A DNA stretch of 8,725 bases from DATCSE01 sp036568605. GTDB lineage: Bacteria > Pseudomonadota > Gammaproteobacteria > Burkholderiales > Burkholderiaceae_C. Below the pieces are notes generated by a model. The model ran no database searches. It worked only from the letters and a program-made list of their open reading frames with translations, and was not told the origin of the DNA. Where the stretch lies: assembly GCA_036568605.1 (NCBI GenBank), contig DATCSE010000255.1, forward strand, positions 1 to 8,725, given 5' to 3'. The translations under genes were made by a program, and so were the position numbers. Positions 1 to 5,690 of this stretch are shown here, piece after piece. Numbering within the stretch: the first letter of the stretch is position 1; every line of letters starts with the position of its first letter.

Positions 1-843
1 GCGCTCGGAGGCGTAGAGGAAGCGCCCGTCGGGCGTCAGGCGCAGGTCGGCGGCCCACGGCGCGCCGGCGTCGAACCCGGGCGGCAGCGCACTGATGCGC
101 TGCGCCTCGCGCAGCGTGCCGCGCGCCGCATCCCAGTCGTAGACGATCAGCGCCGCGTCCAGCTCGCCCAGCAGGTAGGCATGGCGCTGCGCCGCATCCC
201 AGATGAAATGCCGCGGGCCCATCTTGGCCGGCGCGTTGACCAGCGCCGGCTCGTTCGGCGTGAGCTTGCCGGTGGCCGCGTCGAAGCGCCAGACCGAGAG
301 GTTGTCGCCGCCCAGGCTGGTCGCGAGCACGTAGCGGTTGCTCGCATCGGCGTGGATTGCGTGGGCGTTCGGCGCCGTCGCGATCAACTGCTGCACGGCG
401 CCGACGTTGCCGTCCTGGCCGATCGCGTTGACGGTGATCTTGTGCCCGCCATACGACGCCGCGAACAGCCAGCGGCCGGTGCGGTCCACGTCGATGTTGG
501 CCATGCTGTCGGCCAGCGCGGCTTCGCTGCGCTTGTTCAGCTTGCCGGTGGCCGGATCGATCGCAAACGTGACGACGCGATACGGCTGCGAGCGCAGCGC
601 GACGTACAACAGCCGGCGGTCCGGGCTCAGCGCCATCGGCATCGCGGTGCCGCCGACCGGGACCGTCTCGATGGGCATGAGCTCGCCGTTGCTGCGGTCC
701 AGCGCGAGCACCGAGATCTCCTGGCTGTCGGCGTTGGAGACGTAGACGACCGTGCCGGCGCCGAGCGCCGGCGCTGCGGTGATCACCATGCCCATGCCCA
801 GCGCGAAGGCGGCCGCCAGCGGGCCGCGGCGAAAGATCGGCAT
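1..843 (-). CDS. Beta-propeller lactonase (COG2706 family), partial, exported; candidate aldarolactonase (UxuL-like)
   Basis: The visible 281 residues are the N-terminal part of a seven-bladed propeller lactonase of the 6-phosphogluconolactonase (YbhE/COG2706) family; the C-terminus lies beyond base 1. Family marks are repeated blade strands such as LSPDRRLLYVAL (72-83) and LTPDGRFLYASER (269-281), HAIHAD at 161-166 and GPRH at 209-212. As the last gene of the udh-TRAP operon it most likely opens the aldarolactone made by uronate dehydrogenase, the role assigned to UxuL in hexuronate pathways; this is inferred from context. The first 29 residues form a clear signal peptide: RR at 5-6, a hydrophobic stretch at 8-28, and AxA-type cleavage near A26. 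That is odd, because the Udh product is cytosolic. ATG 843 is preferred over in-frame ATG 858 because GGAG lies nine bases upstream of it. It begins 31 bases after the dctM stop. Another lactone substrate cannot be excluded. Confidence 0.85.
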   Translation of the reverse strand, partial: MPIFRRGPLAAAFALGMGMVITAAPALGAGTVVYVSNADSQEISVLALDRSNGELMPIETVPVGGTAMPMALSPDRRLLYVALRSQPYRVVTFAIDPATGKLNKRSEAALADSMANIDVDRTGRWLFAASYGGHKITVNAIGQDGNVGAVQQLIATAPNAHAIHADASNRYVLATSLGGDNLSVWRFDAATGKLTPNEPALVNAPAKMGPRHFIWDAAQRHAYLLGELDAALIVYDWDAARGTLREAQRISALPPGFDAGAPWAADLRLTPDGRFLYASER

Positions 844-874
844 CGTCGAGATCTCCATGGTTGCGGGCTGGGTG

Positions 875-2158
875 TCACTTGAAGAACAGGTTCGGCAGAA
901 ACATCGAGAACGCCGGCACGTAGGTCACCAGCATCAGCGCGGCGATCAGCGCGCCGTAGAACGGCCAGATCGTCTTCATCACGGTGCCGACCGAGACGCC
1001 GCCGATCGCGCAGCCGACGAACTGGGTCGTGCCCACCGGCGGCGTGTTCAGGCCCAGCGCGCAGTTGATGAGCATCACCATGCCGAACTGCACCTCGCTC
1101 ATCCCGTACTTCATGCAGATCGGCAGGAAGATCGGCGTGCAGACCAGGATGGTCGCGGCCATGTCGAGGAAGGTGCCGAGCAGGAACAGGATGATGTTGA
1201 CCAGCAGGAAGATCATCCACGGGCTCGAGGTCATGCCCGACAGCAGCTTGCCGGTCAGCTCGGGCACTTCGTACAAGCTGATGATGTAGCCGAACGCGGC
1301 CGAGATGCCGATCAGCAGCAGCACCACGCCGGTGGTCTTGACCGCCTTGGCCGCAGCCTTCAGGAACTGCTCCCACTTCAGCGCGCGGTAGACGACGACC
1401 GACAGCAGCAGCGCATACAGCACCGCGACCGCGGCCGATTCGGTCGCGGTGAATACGCCCGAGAGAATCCCGCCGAGGATAAGCACGACGACGAGCAGGC
1501 CCGGCAGCGATGCCGCGAACGTGCGGGCGACGATGCTCCAGCCGGGGAACGAGCCGGCCGGGTAGCCGCGCTTGACCGCGACCGCGTAGGCCGCGATCAG
1601 ATTGCAGATCGTCAGCACCACCGCCGGGATCAACCCGGCGAGGATCAGCTTCGCGATCGAGACCTTGCCGCCGGCGGCCAGCGTGTAGATGATCAGGTTG
1701 TGGCTGGTGGGCATTAGCGCGCCGACCAGCGCCGCATGGGTCGTCACGTTGACCGCGTAGTCGGCGTGATAGCCCTCCTTCTTCATCATCGGGATCATCA
1801 CCGCGCCCATCGCCGAGACGTCGGCCACCGGCGAGCCGGAGACGCCGCCGAACAGCGTGCAGGCGACGACGTTGCTCATCCCCAGCCCGCCGCGGATGTG
1901 GCCGACGGCTGCCTTCGCGAAGTTGACGATCTTGTCGGCGATGCCGCCGTACATCATCAGCTCCCCGGCGAAGATGAAGAACGGGATCGCGAGGAACGAG
2001 AAGACGTTCATGCCCGAGGTCATCTGCTGGAAGATGACCGCCATCGGCAGGCCCTCGTACAGGATGGTCGCGAGCGCCGAGAGGCCGATCGCGAACGCGA
2101 CCGGCACGCCGATGACCAGCAGCCCGAAGAAGCTGATGCAGAGTATCGTCAGTGCCAT
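875..2158 (-). CDS. dctM: TRAP transporter large membrane subunit DctM
   Basis: This 427-residue protein has the standard length of the TRAP DctM (4TM/12TM) subunit, the Na+-coupled channel of tripartite ATP-independent periplasmic transporters. It acts in the inner membrane with DctQ and takes substrate delivered by DctP. The N-terminus (MALTILCISFFGLLVIGVP) is typical of DctM. About twelve hydrophobic segments follow, with conserved stretches such as GGVSGSPVADVSAMGAVMIP in the first half and LGTFLDMAATILVCTPIFLP and GLNTPPVGTTQF in the second. The reading frame is open 33 codons further upstream, but those residues are not DctM-like. ATG 2158 overlaps the dctQ stop by ten bases, which suggests coupled translation, and AGGT lies nine bases before it. 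The likely substrate is a hexuronate, judged from udh in the same operon. Nothing appears broken. Confidence 0.95.
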   Translation of the reverse strand: MALTILCISFFGLLVIGVPVAFAIGLSALATILYEGLPMAVIFQQMTSGMNVFSFLAIPFFIFAGELMMYGGIADKIVNFAKAAVGHIRGGLGMSNVVACTLFGGVSGSPVADVSAMGAVMIPMMKKEGYHADYAVNVTTHAALVGALMPTSHNLIIYTLAAGGKVSIAKLILAGLIPAVVLTICNLIAAYAVAVKRGYPAGSFPGWSIVARTFAASLPGLLVVVLILGGILSGVFTATESAAVAVLYALLLSVVVYRALKWEQFLKAAAKAVKTTGVVLLLIGISAAFGYIISLYEVPELTGKLLSGMTSSPWMIFLLVNIILFLLGTFLDMAATILVCTPIFLPICMKYGMSEVQFGMVMLINCALGLNTPPVGTTQFVGCAIGGVSVGTVMKTIWPFYGALIAALMLVTYVPAFSMFLPNLFFK

Positions 2159-2637
2159 GCCGGCTGAACCTCGTCGTGGCGCAGCAGCGCGATGATGTGC
2201 TCGATCGAGAACATCACGATCAGCACACCGGCCAGCACCATCGGCACGTAGCGCCACGATTCGGAGACGTGCAGCGTCGGGATCATGTAGCTGCGGACCG
2301 AGTCAAACATCAGCACGCAGTTCCATGCGAGCAGCACGCCGAACAGCAGCGTCAGCAGGTGCACGACGATCTCGCTGGCGCGGTGCCAGGACTGCGGGAT
2401 CACGAGGCTCAACAGCTCCATGCCGATGTGCCCGGCGTCGCGCACGCCGACCGCGCAGCCGAGCATCGTCACGTACAGCACGAGCAGCAGCGCGAGGCTC
2501 TCGGCCCAGGTCGGCGTGTTGTTCAGGACGTAGCGGCCGAACACCTGGTACGAGACGCAGGCGATGATCAGCACGAGGCCCAGCACGCCGAGCTGCAGGC
2601 AGAACTTGGCGATGCGGGCGCAGAGTTGGGTGTACAT
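2149..2637 (-). CDS. dctQ: TRAP transporter small membrane subunit DctQ
   Basis: This is the four-helix DctQ subunit of a TRAP transporter, which joins DctM to form the inner-membrane translocation unit. From ATG 2637 it has 162 residues, normal for the family. Four hydrophobic helices are visible, and the family stretch FGRYVLNNTPTWAESLALLL follows helix 1, with GxRDAGHIGMELL before helix 3. An in-frame GTG at 2664 would add nine residues. Neither start has a good Shine-Dalgarno site; I prefer the ATG because it leaves the usual short cytoplasmic lead before helix 1. The 111-bp gap behind dctP is long for a TRAP operon and holds a palindromic element. The 3' end overlaps dctM by ten bases. 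A weak ribosome site plus the upstream hairpin would fit lower synthesis of membrane subunits than of the binding protein. Confidence 0.93.
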   Translation of the reverse strand: MYTQLCARIAKFCLQLGVLGLVLIIACVSYQVFGRYVLNNTPTWAESLALLLVLYVTMLGCAVGVRDAGHIGMELLSLVIPQSWHRASEIVVHLLTLLFGVLLAWNCVLMFDSVRSYMIPTLHVSESWRYVPMVLAGVLIVMFSIEHIIALLRHDEVQPAWH

Positions 2638-2672
2638 GGTCGAAGCTCGGGAGTTCGTCTTCACGCAGGAGG

Positions 2673-2738
2673 CCGTTCACACTGCGCCTGTCGGAGTGCC
2701 CGCGCGGCACAGGGCTTCGACAGGCTCAGCCCGAACGG
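2673..2738. repeat. 66-bp imperfect inverted repeat (REP/BIME-like) between dctP and dctQ
   Basis: The arms fold symmetrically about position 2705. CCGTTC (2673-2678) pairs with GAACGG (2733-2738), CTG (2682-2684) pairs with CAG (2727-2729), and GCCTGTCGGAG (2686-2696) pairs with CTTCGACAGGC (2715-2725) through one G-T wobble. The loop holds another perfect hairpin, GTGCC/GGCAC (2696-2710). A competing stem GGGCT/AGCCC (2712-2716 with 2728-2732) is also possible. The half at 2712-2738 (GGGCTTCGACAGGCTCAGCC and beyond) resembles, from memory, a motif dispersed between genes in many Burkholderiales and related genomes. No T-run follows, so it is not a classical terminator. In the mRNA it could protect dctP from 3' decay or reduce read-through into dctQ. 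Confidence 0.75.
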
Positions 2739-2748
2739 TGCTTCTCGA

Positions 2749-3729
2749 TTACTTCGTGTCCTGGATCCGCTTGATCATGTCCTTGAGCTTCGCGTCGGTG
2801 ATGAACTTGTCGTAGACCGGCTTCATCGCCGCCTGGAATGCCGGCTTGTCGACCTCGTTGATCTGCGCGCCGCCGGCCTTGACGATCGCGAGCGACTTCT
2901 CCTCGCGCTCGTCCCACAGCTTGCGCATGTACGGCACCGACTCCTTCGCGGCCTGGCGGATCGCCTTCTGGTCGTCCGGGCTCAGCGTGTCCCAGACCTT
3001 CTTCGAGAACAGCAGCATCTCGGGCGCCATCGAATGCTCGGTCTTCGCGTAGAACTTCGCGACCTCGAAGTGGCGCGAGCTCTCGTACGACGGGTAGTTG
3101 TTCTCGGCCGCGTCGACGAGCCCGGTCTTCAAGCCCGTGTAGACCTCGCCGAACGGCATCGGCGTCGCGTTCGCGCCCATCGCCTCGAGCAGCGAGACCC
3201 ACAGGTCGCTCTGCTGCACGCGCACCTTCAGGCCCTTCATGTCGGCCAGCGTCTTGATCGGCTTCTTGACGGTGTACATCGAGCGCGAGCCGCTGTCGTA
3301 GAACGCGAGGCCGATGAAGCCCTGCGCCTCGCAGCTCTTCAGGATCTCCTCGCCGACCGGGCCGTCCAGCACATGGCGCATGTGCTCCTTCGAGTTGAAC
3401 AGGAACGGCATCGTCGGCACGACGGTGGTCGGGCAGATGTTGTTCATCGGCGCGATGTTCACGCGGGTCATCGCGACCGCGCCGATCTTGGCCTGCTCGA
3501 TCGTGTCCTTCTCGGCGCCGAGCGCGCTGTTGTTGAAGACCTTGATGCCGTGCTTGCCGTTGGTCAGCTTGTTCAGCACGGTGCCCATGTACTTGACCGC
3601 TTCGACGGTGGGATAGCCGTCGGGGTGGATGTCGGTGGAACGGAAGTCGGTCGCCTGTGCCGGCGCGAACGCGAACGAGGCGATGGCCGCCAGCAAGACG
3701 GCGAACGAGGGGCGATGACGTGGCTTCAT
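2749..3729 (-). CDS. dctP: TRAP transporter periplasmic binding protein DctP, probable hexuronate receptor
   Basis: This 326-residue protein is a DctP-family solute receptor. It has a Sec signal peptide (residues 1-26, ending AQA). The mature protein carries the family core MKGLKVRVQQSD (164-175), where R170 is the conserved arginine that salt-bridges the substrate carboxylate. PMPFGEVYTGLKTGLVDAAENN (190-211) follows, with the conserved asparagine at its end. It binds substrate in the periplasm and hands it to DctQM. D-glucuronate or D-galacturonate is the likely ligand, because the gene lies directly downstream of uronate dehydrogenase and TRAP receptors of this class in related bacteria bind hexuronates; the binding pocket alone does not prove this. 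The start is firm: AGGAG sits five bases before ATG 3729. The gene is separated from udh by 109 bp and from dctQ by the palindromic element. Confidence 0.95.
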   Translation of the reverse strand: MKPRHRPSFAVLLAAIASFAFAPAQATDFRSTDIHPDGYPTVEAVKYMGTVLNKLTNGKHGIKVFNNSALGAEKDTIEQAKIGAVAMTRVNIAPMNNICPTTVVPTMPFLFNSKEHMRHVLDGPVGEEILKSCEAQGFIGLAFYDSGSRSMYTVKKPIKTLADMKGLKVRVQQSDLWVSLLEAMGANATPMPFGEVYTGLKTGLVDAAENNYPSYESSRHFEVAKFYAKTEHSMAPEMLLFSKKVWDTLSPDDQKAIRQAAKESVPYMRKLWDEREEKSLAIVKAGGAQINEVDKPAFQAAMKPVYDKFITDAKLKDMIKRIQDTK

Positions 3730-3740
3730 GGCGTCTCCTG
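3730..3740 (-). promoter_or_regulatory. Strong ribosome binding site of dctP
   Basis: The minus strand reads CCAGGAGACGCC directly before the ATG. AGGAG with five-base spacing is the best Shine-Dalgarno site of the minus-strand operon and suggests that the receptor is made in excess over the membrane subunits. Confidence 0.7.
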
Positions 3741-3818
3741 GTGAGAAGGTCTTCCTGGTGATTCAGGCCGCGCCGGTCGCATCGACGTCGAGCCGGCCGA
3801 ACGACTAGTGATCCATCG

Positions 3819-3833
3819 CGGCAGCGGCTGCCG
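3819..3833 (-). other. Perfect GC-rich hairpin just after the udh stop
   Basis: CGGCAG, a three-base loop, then CTGCCG form a perfect six-pair stem five bases past the udh stop codon. No T-tract follows, so it is unlikely to be a full intrinsic terminator. It may act as an mRNA processing or 3'-protection structure separating udh from dctP. The remaining gap to dctP (3730-3818) contains a TCGACGTCGA palindrome (3782-3791) but no convincing promoter that I can see. Confidence 0.4.
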
Positions 3834-3838
3834 AGCGC

Positions 3839-4678
3839 TCACTCGAACGGCCCTTGCGTGACGAAGCCGCCGCCCTGGTAGACCGCAGCAGCGCTGCTCG
3901 TGTCGATGGACGGCTGGCGCGCTTCGGCCGCGGCCCGGAACGGCTCGGAGCTGTCCTGCGGCCGGTAGCCGACGTGGCGGGCGCGGGTGTTGTCCCACCA
4001 GGTCGTGGCGTTGTCGGAGACGCCGTAGATCACGGTGTGACCGACGACGGGTGCGGTCAGGCTCGCGACGACCAGACGCTCGAGGTCGTCGTAGCTGAGC
4101 CAGGTCGCGAGCATGCGCCGGTCCTTGGGCTCGGGGAACGACGAGCCTATGCGCAGCGACACCGTCTCGAGGCCGTAGCGGTCGAAGTAGAACTGCGCGA
4201 GGTTCTCGCCGAACGCTTTGCTGAGCCCGTAGTGGCCGTCGGGGCGCATGGTCATCGACGGGTCGATGACCTCGTCCTGCCGGTAGAACCCGGTCACGTG
4301 ATTCGAGCTCGCGTAGACGATGCGCTTGGCACCGTGCCGGCGCGCGCCTTCGTAGAGGTTGTAGGTGCCGACGATGTTGGCTTGCAGGATGGGCTCGAAC
4401 GGGCCCTCGACCGAGATGCCGCCCAGGTGCACGACCGCGTCCACACCCTCGAGCAGCGCATGCACGGCCGGGGCGTTCTCGAGCGCCGCCGTCTGCAACT
4501 CCTCGCCGGCGGCGGCCGGGCCGAGCTCGGCAATGTCGGAGACACGCAGCAGCGTGCACCATGGCTTCAGCCGCGAACGCAGCACCTTGCCCAGGCCACC
4601 GGCCGCGCCGGTCAGCAGCAGGCGGTTGAACGGCGGCGGGCCGGCGGGCGATCTCGTGGGCGACGAGGAGGTAGGCAT
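3839..4678 (-). CDS. udh: Uronate dehydrogenase (NAD-dependent, EC 1.1.1.203)
   Basis: The 279-residue product matches uronate dehydrogenases of Agrobacterium and Pseudomonas closely along its length. They oxidise D-glucuronate or D-galacturonate at C1 to the aldarolactone with NAD+ in the cytosol. Visible marks of this extended SDR family are TGAAGGLG (23-30) for the dinucleotide, D48 for NAD preference, HLGGISVE (84-91), ASSNHVTGFY (123-132), the catalytic pair Y150/K154 in YGLSKAFGE, and RIGSSFPEP (176-184). One oddity is that the conserved CDL motif after strand 3, whose Asp normally contacts adenine, reads TAAL (63-66). ATG 4678 is preferred over in-frame ATG 4708: the ten extra codons include several that are rare here (ACA, CGA, TAT, CAA) and lie in the operator/promoter zone. 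Neither start has a clear ribosome site. It is the first gene of the uptake-oxidation operon and divergent from the GntR regulator. Confidence 0.93.
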   Translation of the reverse strand: MPTSSSPTRSPAGPPPFNRLLLTGAAGGLGKVLRSRLKPWCTLLRVSDIAELGPAAAGEELQTAALENAPAVHALLEGVDAVVHLGGISVEGPFEPILQANIVGTYNLYEGARRHGAKRIVYASSNHVTGFYRQDEVIDPSMTMRPDGHYGLSKAFGENLAQFYFDRYGLETVSLRIGSSFPEPKDRRMLATWLSYDDLERLVVASLTAPVVGHTVIYGVSDNATTWWDNTRARHVGYRPQDSSEPFRAAAEARQPSIDTSSAAAVYQGGGFVTQGPFE

Positions 4679-4701
4679 TTGATAGAGTCGGGTCGCTGCG
4701 G

Positions 4702-4730
4702 TTGTCATACGTCATCGGTTGTCGTACAAC
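4702..4730 (+). promoter_or_regulatory. Predicted promoter of the GntR regulator gene
   Basis: TTGTCA (4702-4707, five of six to the -35 consensus), a 17-base spacer and TACAAC (4725-4730, four of six to the -10 consensus) form a plausible sigma-70 promoter reading toward the regulator. The operator at 4718-4730 covers the -10 box, so bound regulator would block its own transcription. The resulting leader would be about 57 bases. Confidence 0.5.
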
Positions 4731-4732
4731 AA
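4704..4732 (-). promoter_or_regulatory. Possible udh operon promoter
   Basis: On the minus strand TTGTTG (4732-4727), 17 bases and TATGAC (4709-4704) give a weak promoter that would start about 20 bases before ATG 4678. The operator lies between and over its boxes. An alternative -10, TACCAT (4746-4741), would place the start just upstream of the operator. I cannot choose between them from sequence alone. Confidence 0.35.
4718..4730. promoter_or_regulatory. FCD/GntR operator 1 in the udh-regulator divergent gap
   Basis: GTTGT, three bases, ACAAC is a perfect palindrome that matches TNGTNNNACNA, the operator pattern known for FadR/LldR-type regulators. On the minus strand it reads GTTGTACGACAAC, matching operator 2 at 5642-5654 in 12 of 13 bases. 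A partial copy, TTGTCATACGT, lies 17 bases away at 4702-4712. The regulator gene adjoins it, so autoregulation and control of udh are both likely. Confidence 0.75.
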
Positions 4733-4793
4733 GCCGAGTGATGGTAGCCAGCCCGACCGGCACGCACGATCCGGGTTTCCACGAAGACACGGC

Positions 4794-5558
4794 ATGAACC
4801 TTCCACGCTCCGCACCGCCTGCCGCTCCCGAGGCCCGCGAGATCCGCCGCCGCCCGCGCACACTCGCGCACGAACTGGTCGAGGCGCTCGGCGACCGCAT
4901 CCGCGACGGCCGGCTGGCCACCGGCGTGAAACTCGCGACCGAAGCGGCGCTGATGGCCGAATTCGGGGTGAGCCGCACCGTCGTGCGCGAGGCGATCTCG
5001 CGGCTCCAGGCCAGCGGCCTGGTCGAGACCCGGCACGGCATCGGCACCTTCGTCGTCGGGCTGGGCGACGCCTCTTCGTTCCGGATCGGGCCGGAGCAGC
5101 TCGCGACCTTACGCGACGTGGTCGCGATGCTCGAGCTGCGGATCGGTGTCGAGACCGAGGCTGCCGGTCTGGCGGCGCAGCGCCGCACCGGCGACAACCT
5201 GCTGGCGATGCGCGATGCGCTGGAAGCATTCACCCAGGCAGTCGAGGCCGGACGTGACGCAGTGAGCGCCGACTTTCAATTTCATCTCGAGATTTCAAGG
5301 GCCACGCAGAACCCCCACTTCGCCAGCCTGATGGCGACATTGGGTGCGCAGGCCATCCCGCGGGCCAGGCTGGACCCGGCGGCGCCGCCGGACGAGGAGC
5401 GTCAGGCGTACCTCCGGCGGGTCAACGCCGAGCACGGCAGCATCCTCGACGCGATCACGAACCAGGACGTCGAAGCCGCCCGCGCGGCGATGCGCACGCA
5501 CCTCGCCAACAGCCGCGAACGGCGGCGGCGCGCAGCGGCCTGGGGCGGCAACTCCTGA
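4794..5558 (+). CDS. GntR family regulator, FadR/FCD subfamily; probable hexuronate/aldarate regulator (GguR-like)
   Basis: This 254-residue protein has an N-terminal GntR winged helix-turn-helix (about 23-88, with the recognition region TEAALMAEFGVSRTVVREAI and wing HGIGTFV) and a C-terminal FCD ligand domain (about 105-240). The FCD metal ligands are all visible: D160 and H164 in DFQFHLEI, H214 in NAEHGSIL and H236 in RTHLAN. It should bind TNGTNNNACNA sites as a dimer and release them on binding a small carboxylate. Two such sites flank it, before udh and before the lipoprotein-garL operon, so local control of uronate catabolism is the natural reading. The name GguR is used for regulators of this type in proteobacterial hexuronate regulons, but I have not verified orthology. 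ATG 4794 is chosen because the open frame further upstream (from TTG 4719) starts inside the operator. The ribosome site is weak. Confidence 0.92.
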   Translation: MNLPRSAPPAAPEAREIRRRPRTLAHELVEALGDRIRDGRLATGVKLATEAALMAEFGVSRTVVREAISRLQASGLVETRHGIGTFVVGLGDASSFRIGPEQLATLRDVVAMLELRIGVETEAAGLAAQRRTGDNLLAMRDALEAFTQAVEAGRDAVSADFQFHLEISRATQNPHFASLMATLGAQAIPRARLDPAAPPDEERQAYLRRVNAEHGSILDAITNQDVEAARAAMRTHLANSRERRRRAAAWGGNS

Positions 5559-5593
5559 GCAACTGAACGCCGATTTCCTGACCCCGCGGCCCT

Positions 5594-5610
5594 CCCGGGA
5601 TTGCACCGGG
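5594..5610 (+). terminator. Weak hairpin after the regulator gene
   Basis: CCCGG, a seven-base loop and CCGGG form a five-pair GC stem 35 bases past the regulator stop, followed by CTTGTCT rather than a true T-run. It may be a modest terminator that partly insulates the downstream promoter, whose -35 box (5612-5617) begins two bases later. Confidence 0.3.
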
Positions 5611-5611
5611 C

Positions 5612-5640
5612 TTGTCTCACAGCCTGGCTTGGCCTAGGAT
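5612..5640 (+). promoter_or_regulatory. Predicted promoter of the lipoprotein-bug-garL-glxR operon
   Basis: TTGTCT (5612-5617), exactly 17 bases and TAGGAT (5635-5640) form a sigma-70-like promoter, each box matching four of six consensus bases. Operator 2 begins one base after the -10 box and would cover the transcription start, a repressor-style layout. The leader to ATG 5691 would be about 44 bases. Confidence 0.5.
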
Positions 5641-5641
5641 A

Positions 5642-5654
5642 GTTGTACGACGAC
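5642..5654. promoter_or_regulatory. FCD/GntR operator 2 before the plus-strand catabolic operon
   Basis: GTTGTACGACGAC fits TNGTNNNACNA and differs at one base from operator 1 read on the minus strand. It lies in the only sizeable gap on the plus strand, directly at the predicted transcription start. The repetition of this motif in two regulatory gaps around one FCD regulator gene is the main evidence. Confidence 0.72.
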
Positions 5655-5690
5655 TGATAACGTCGCCACGCAAACAGGAGACGCCCTGCC

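Noticed and set aside
601..610. Third operator-like sequence GTTGTACGTC on the minus strand
   Set aside because: It lies within the lactonase coding sequence, lacks the AC half-site, and is explained by the codons for LLYVA.
752..1717. Plus-strand open frame opposite the lactonase start and dctM
   Set aside because: Low-complexity Arg/Asp/His/Gln composition and full overlap with a certain dctM.
2152..3744. Long plus-strand open frame (530 codons) opposite dctQ and dctP
   Set aside because: Its translation is dominated by Arg, His, Asp and Val repeats typical of the antisense of a GC-rich gene, and both genes on the other strand have clear family matches.
3782..3791. TCGACGTCGA palindrome between dctP and udh as an operator
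   Set aside because: It does not resemble the FCD site and is a likely chance palindrome in GC-rich DNA.
4719..4793. TTG 4719 as start of the GntR regulator
   Set aside because: It lies inside the operator and would add 25 unstructured residues; ATG 4794 gives a normal family length.
3726..5036. Minus-strand open frame running through udh and into the regulator
   Set aside because: It is in another frame than udh, shows no recognisable domain and overlaps the start of the regulator.
5676..5685. Leader AGGAGACGCC shared by dctP and the lipoprotein gene
   Set aside because: AGGAGA ribosome sites are common in this group, and the match is too short to imply a common regulatory element.
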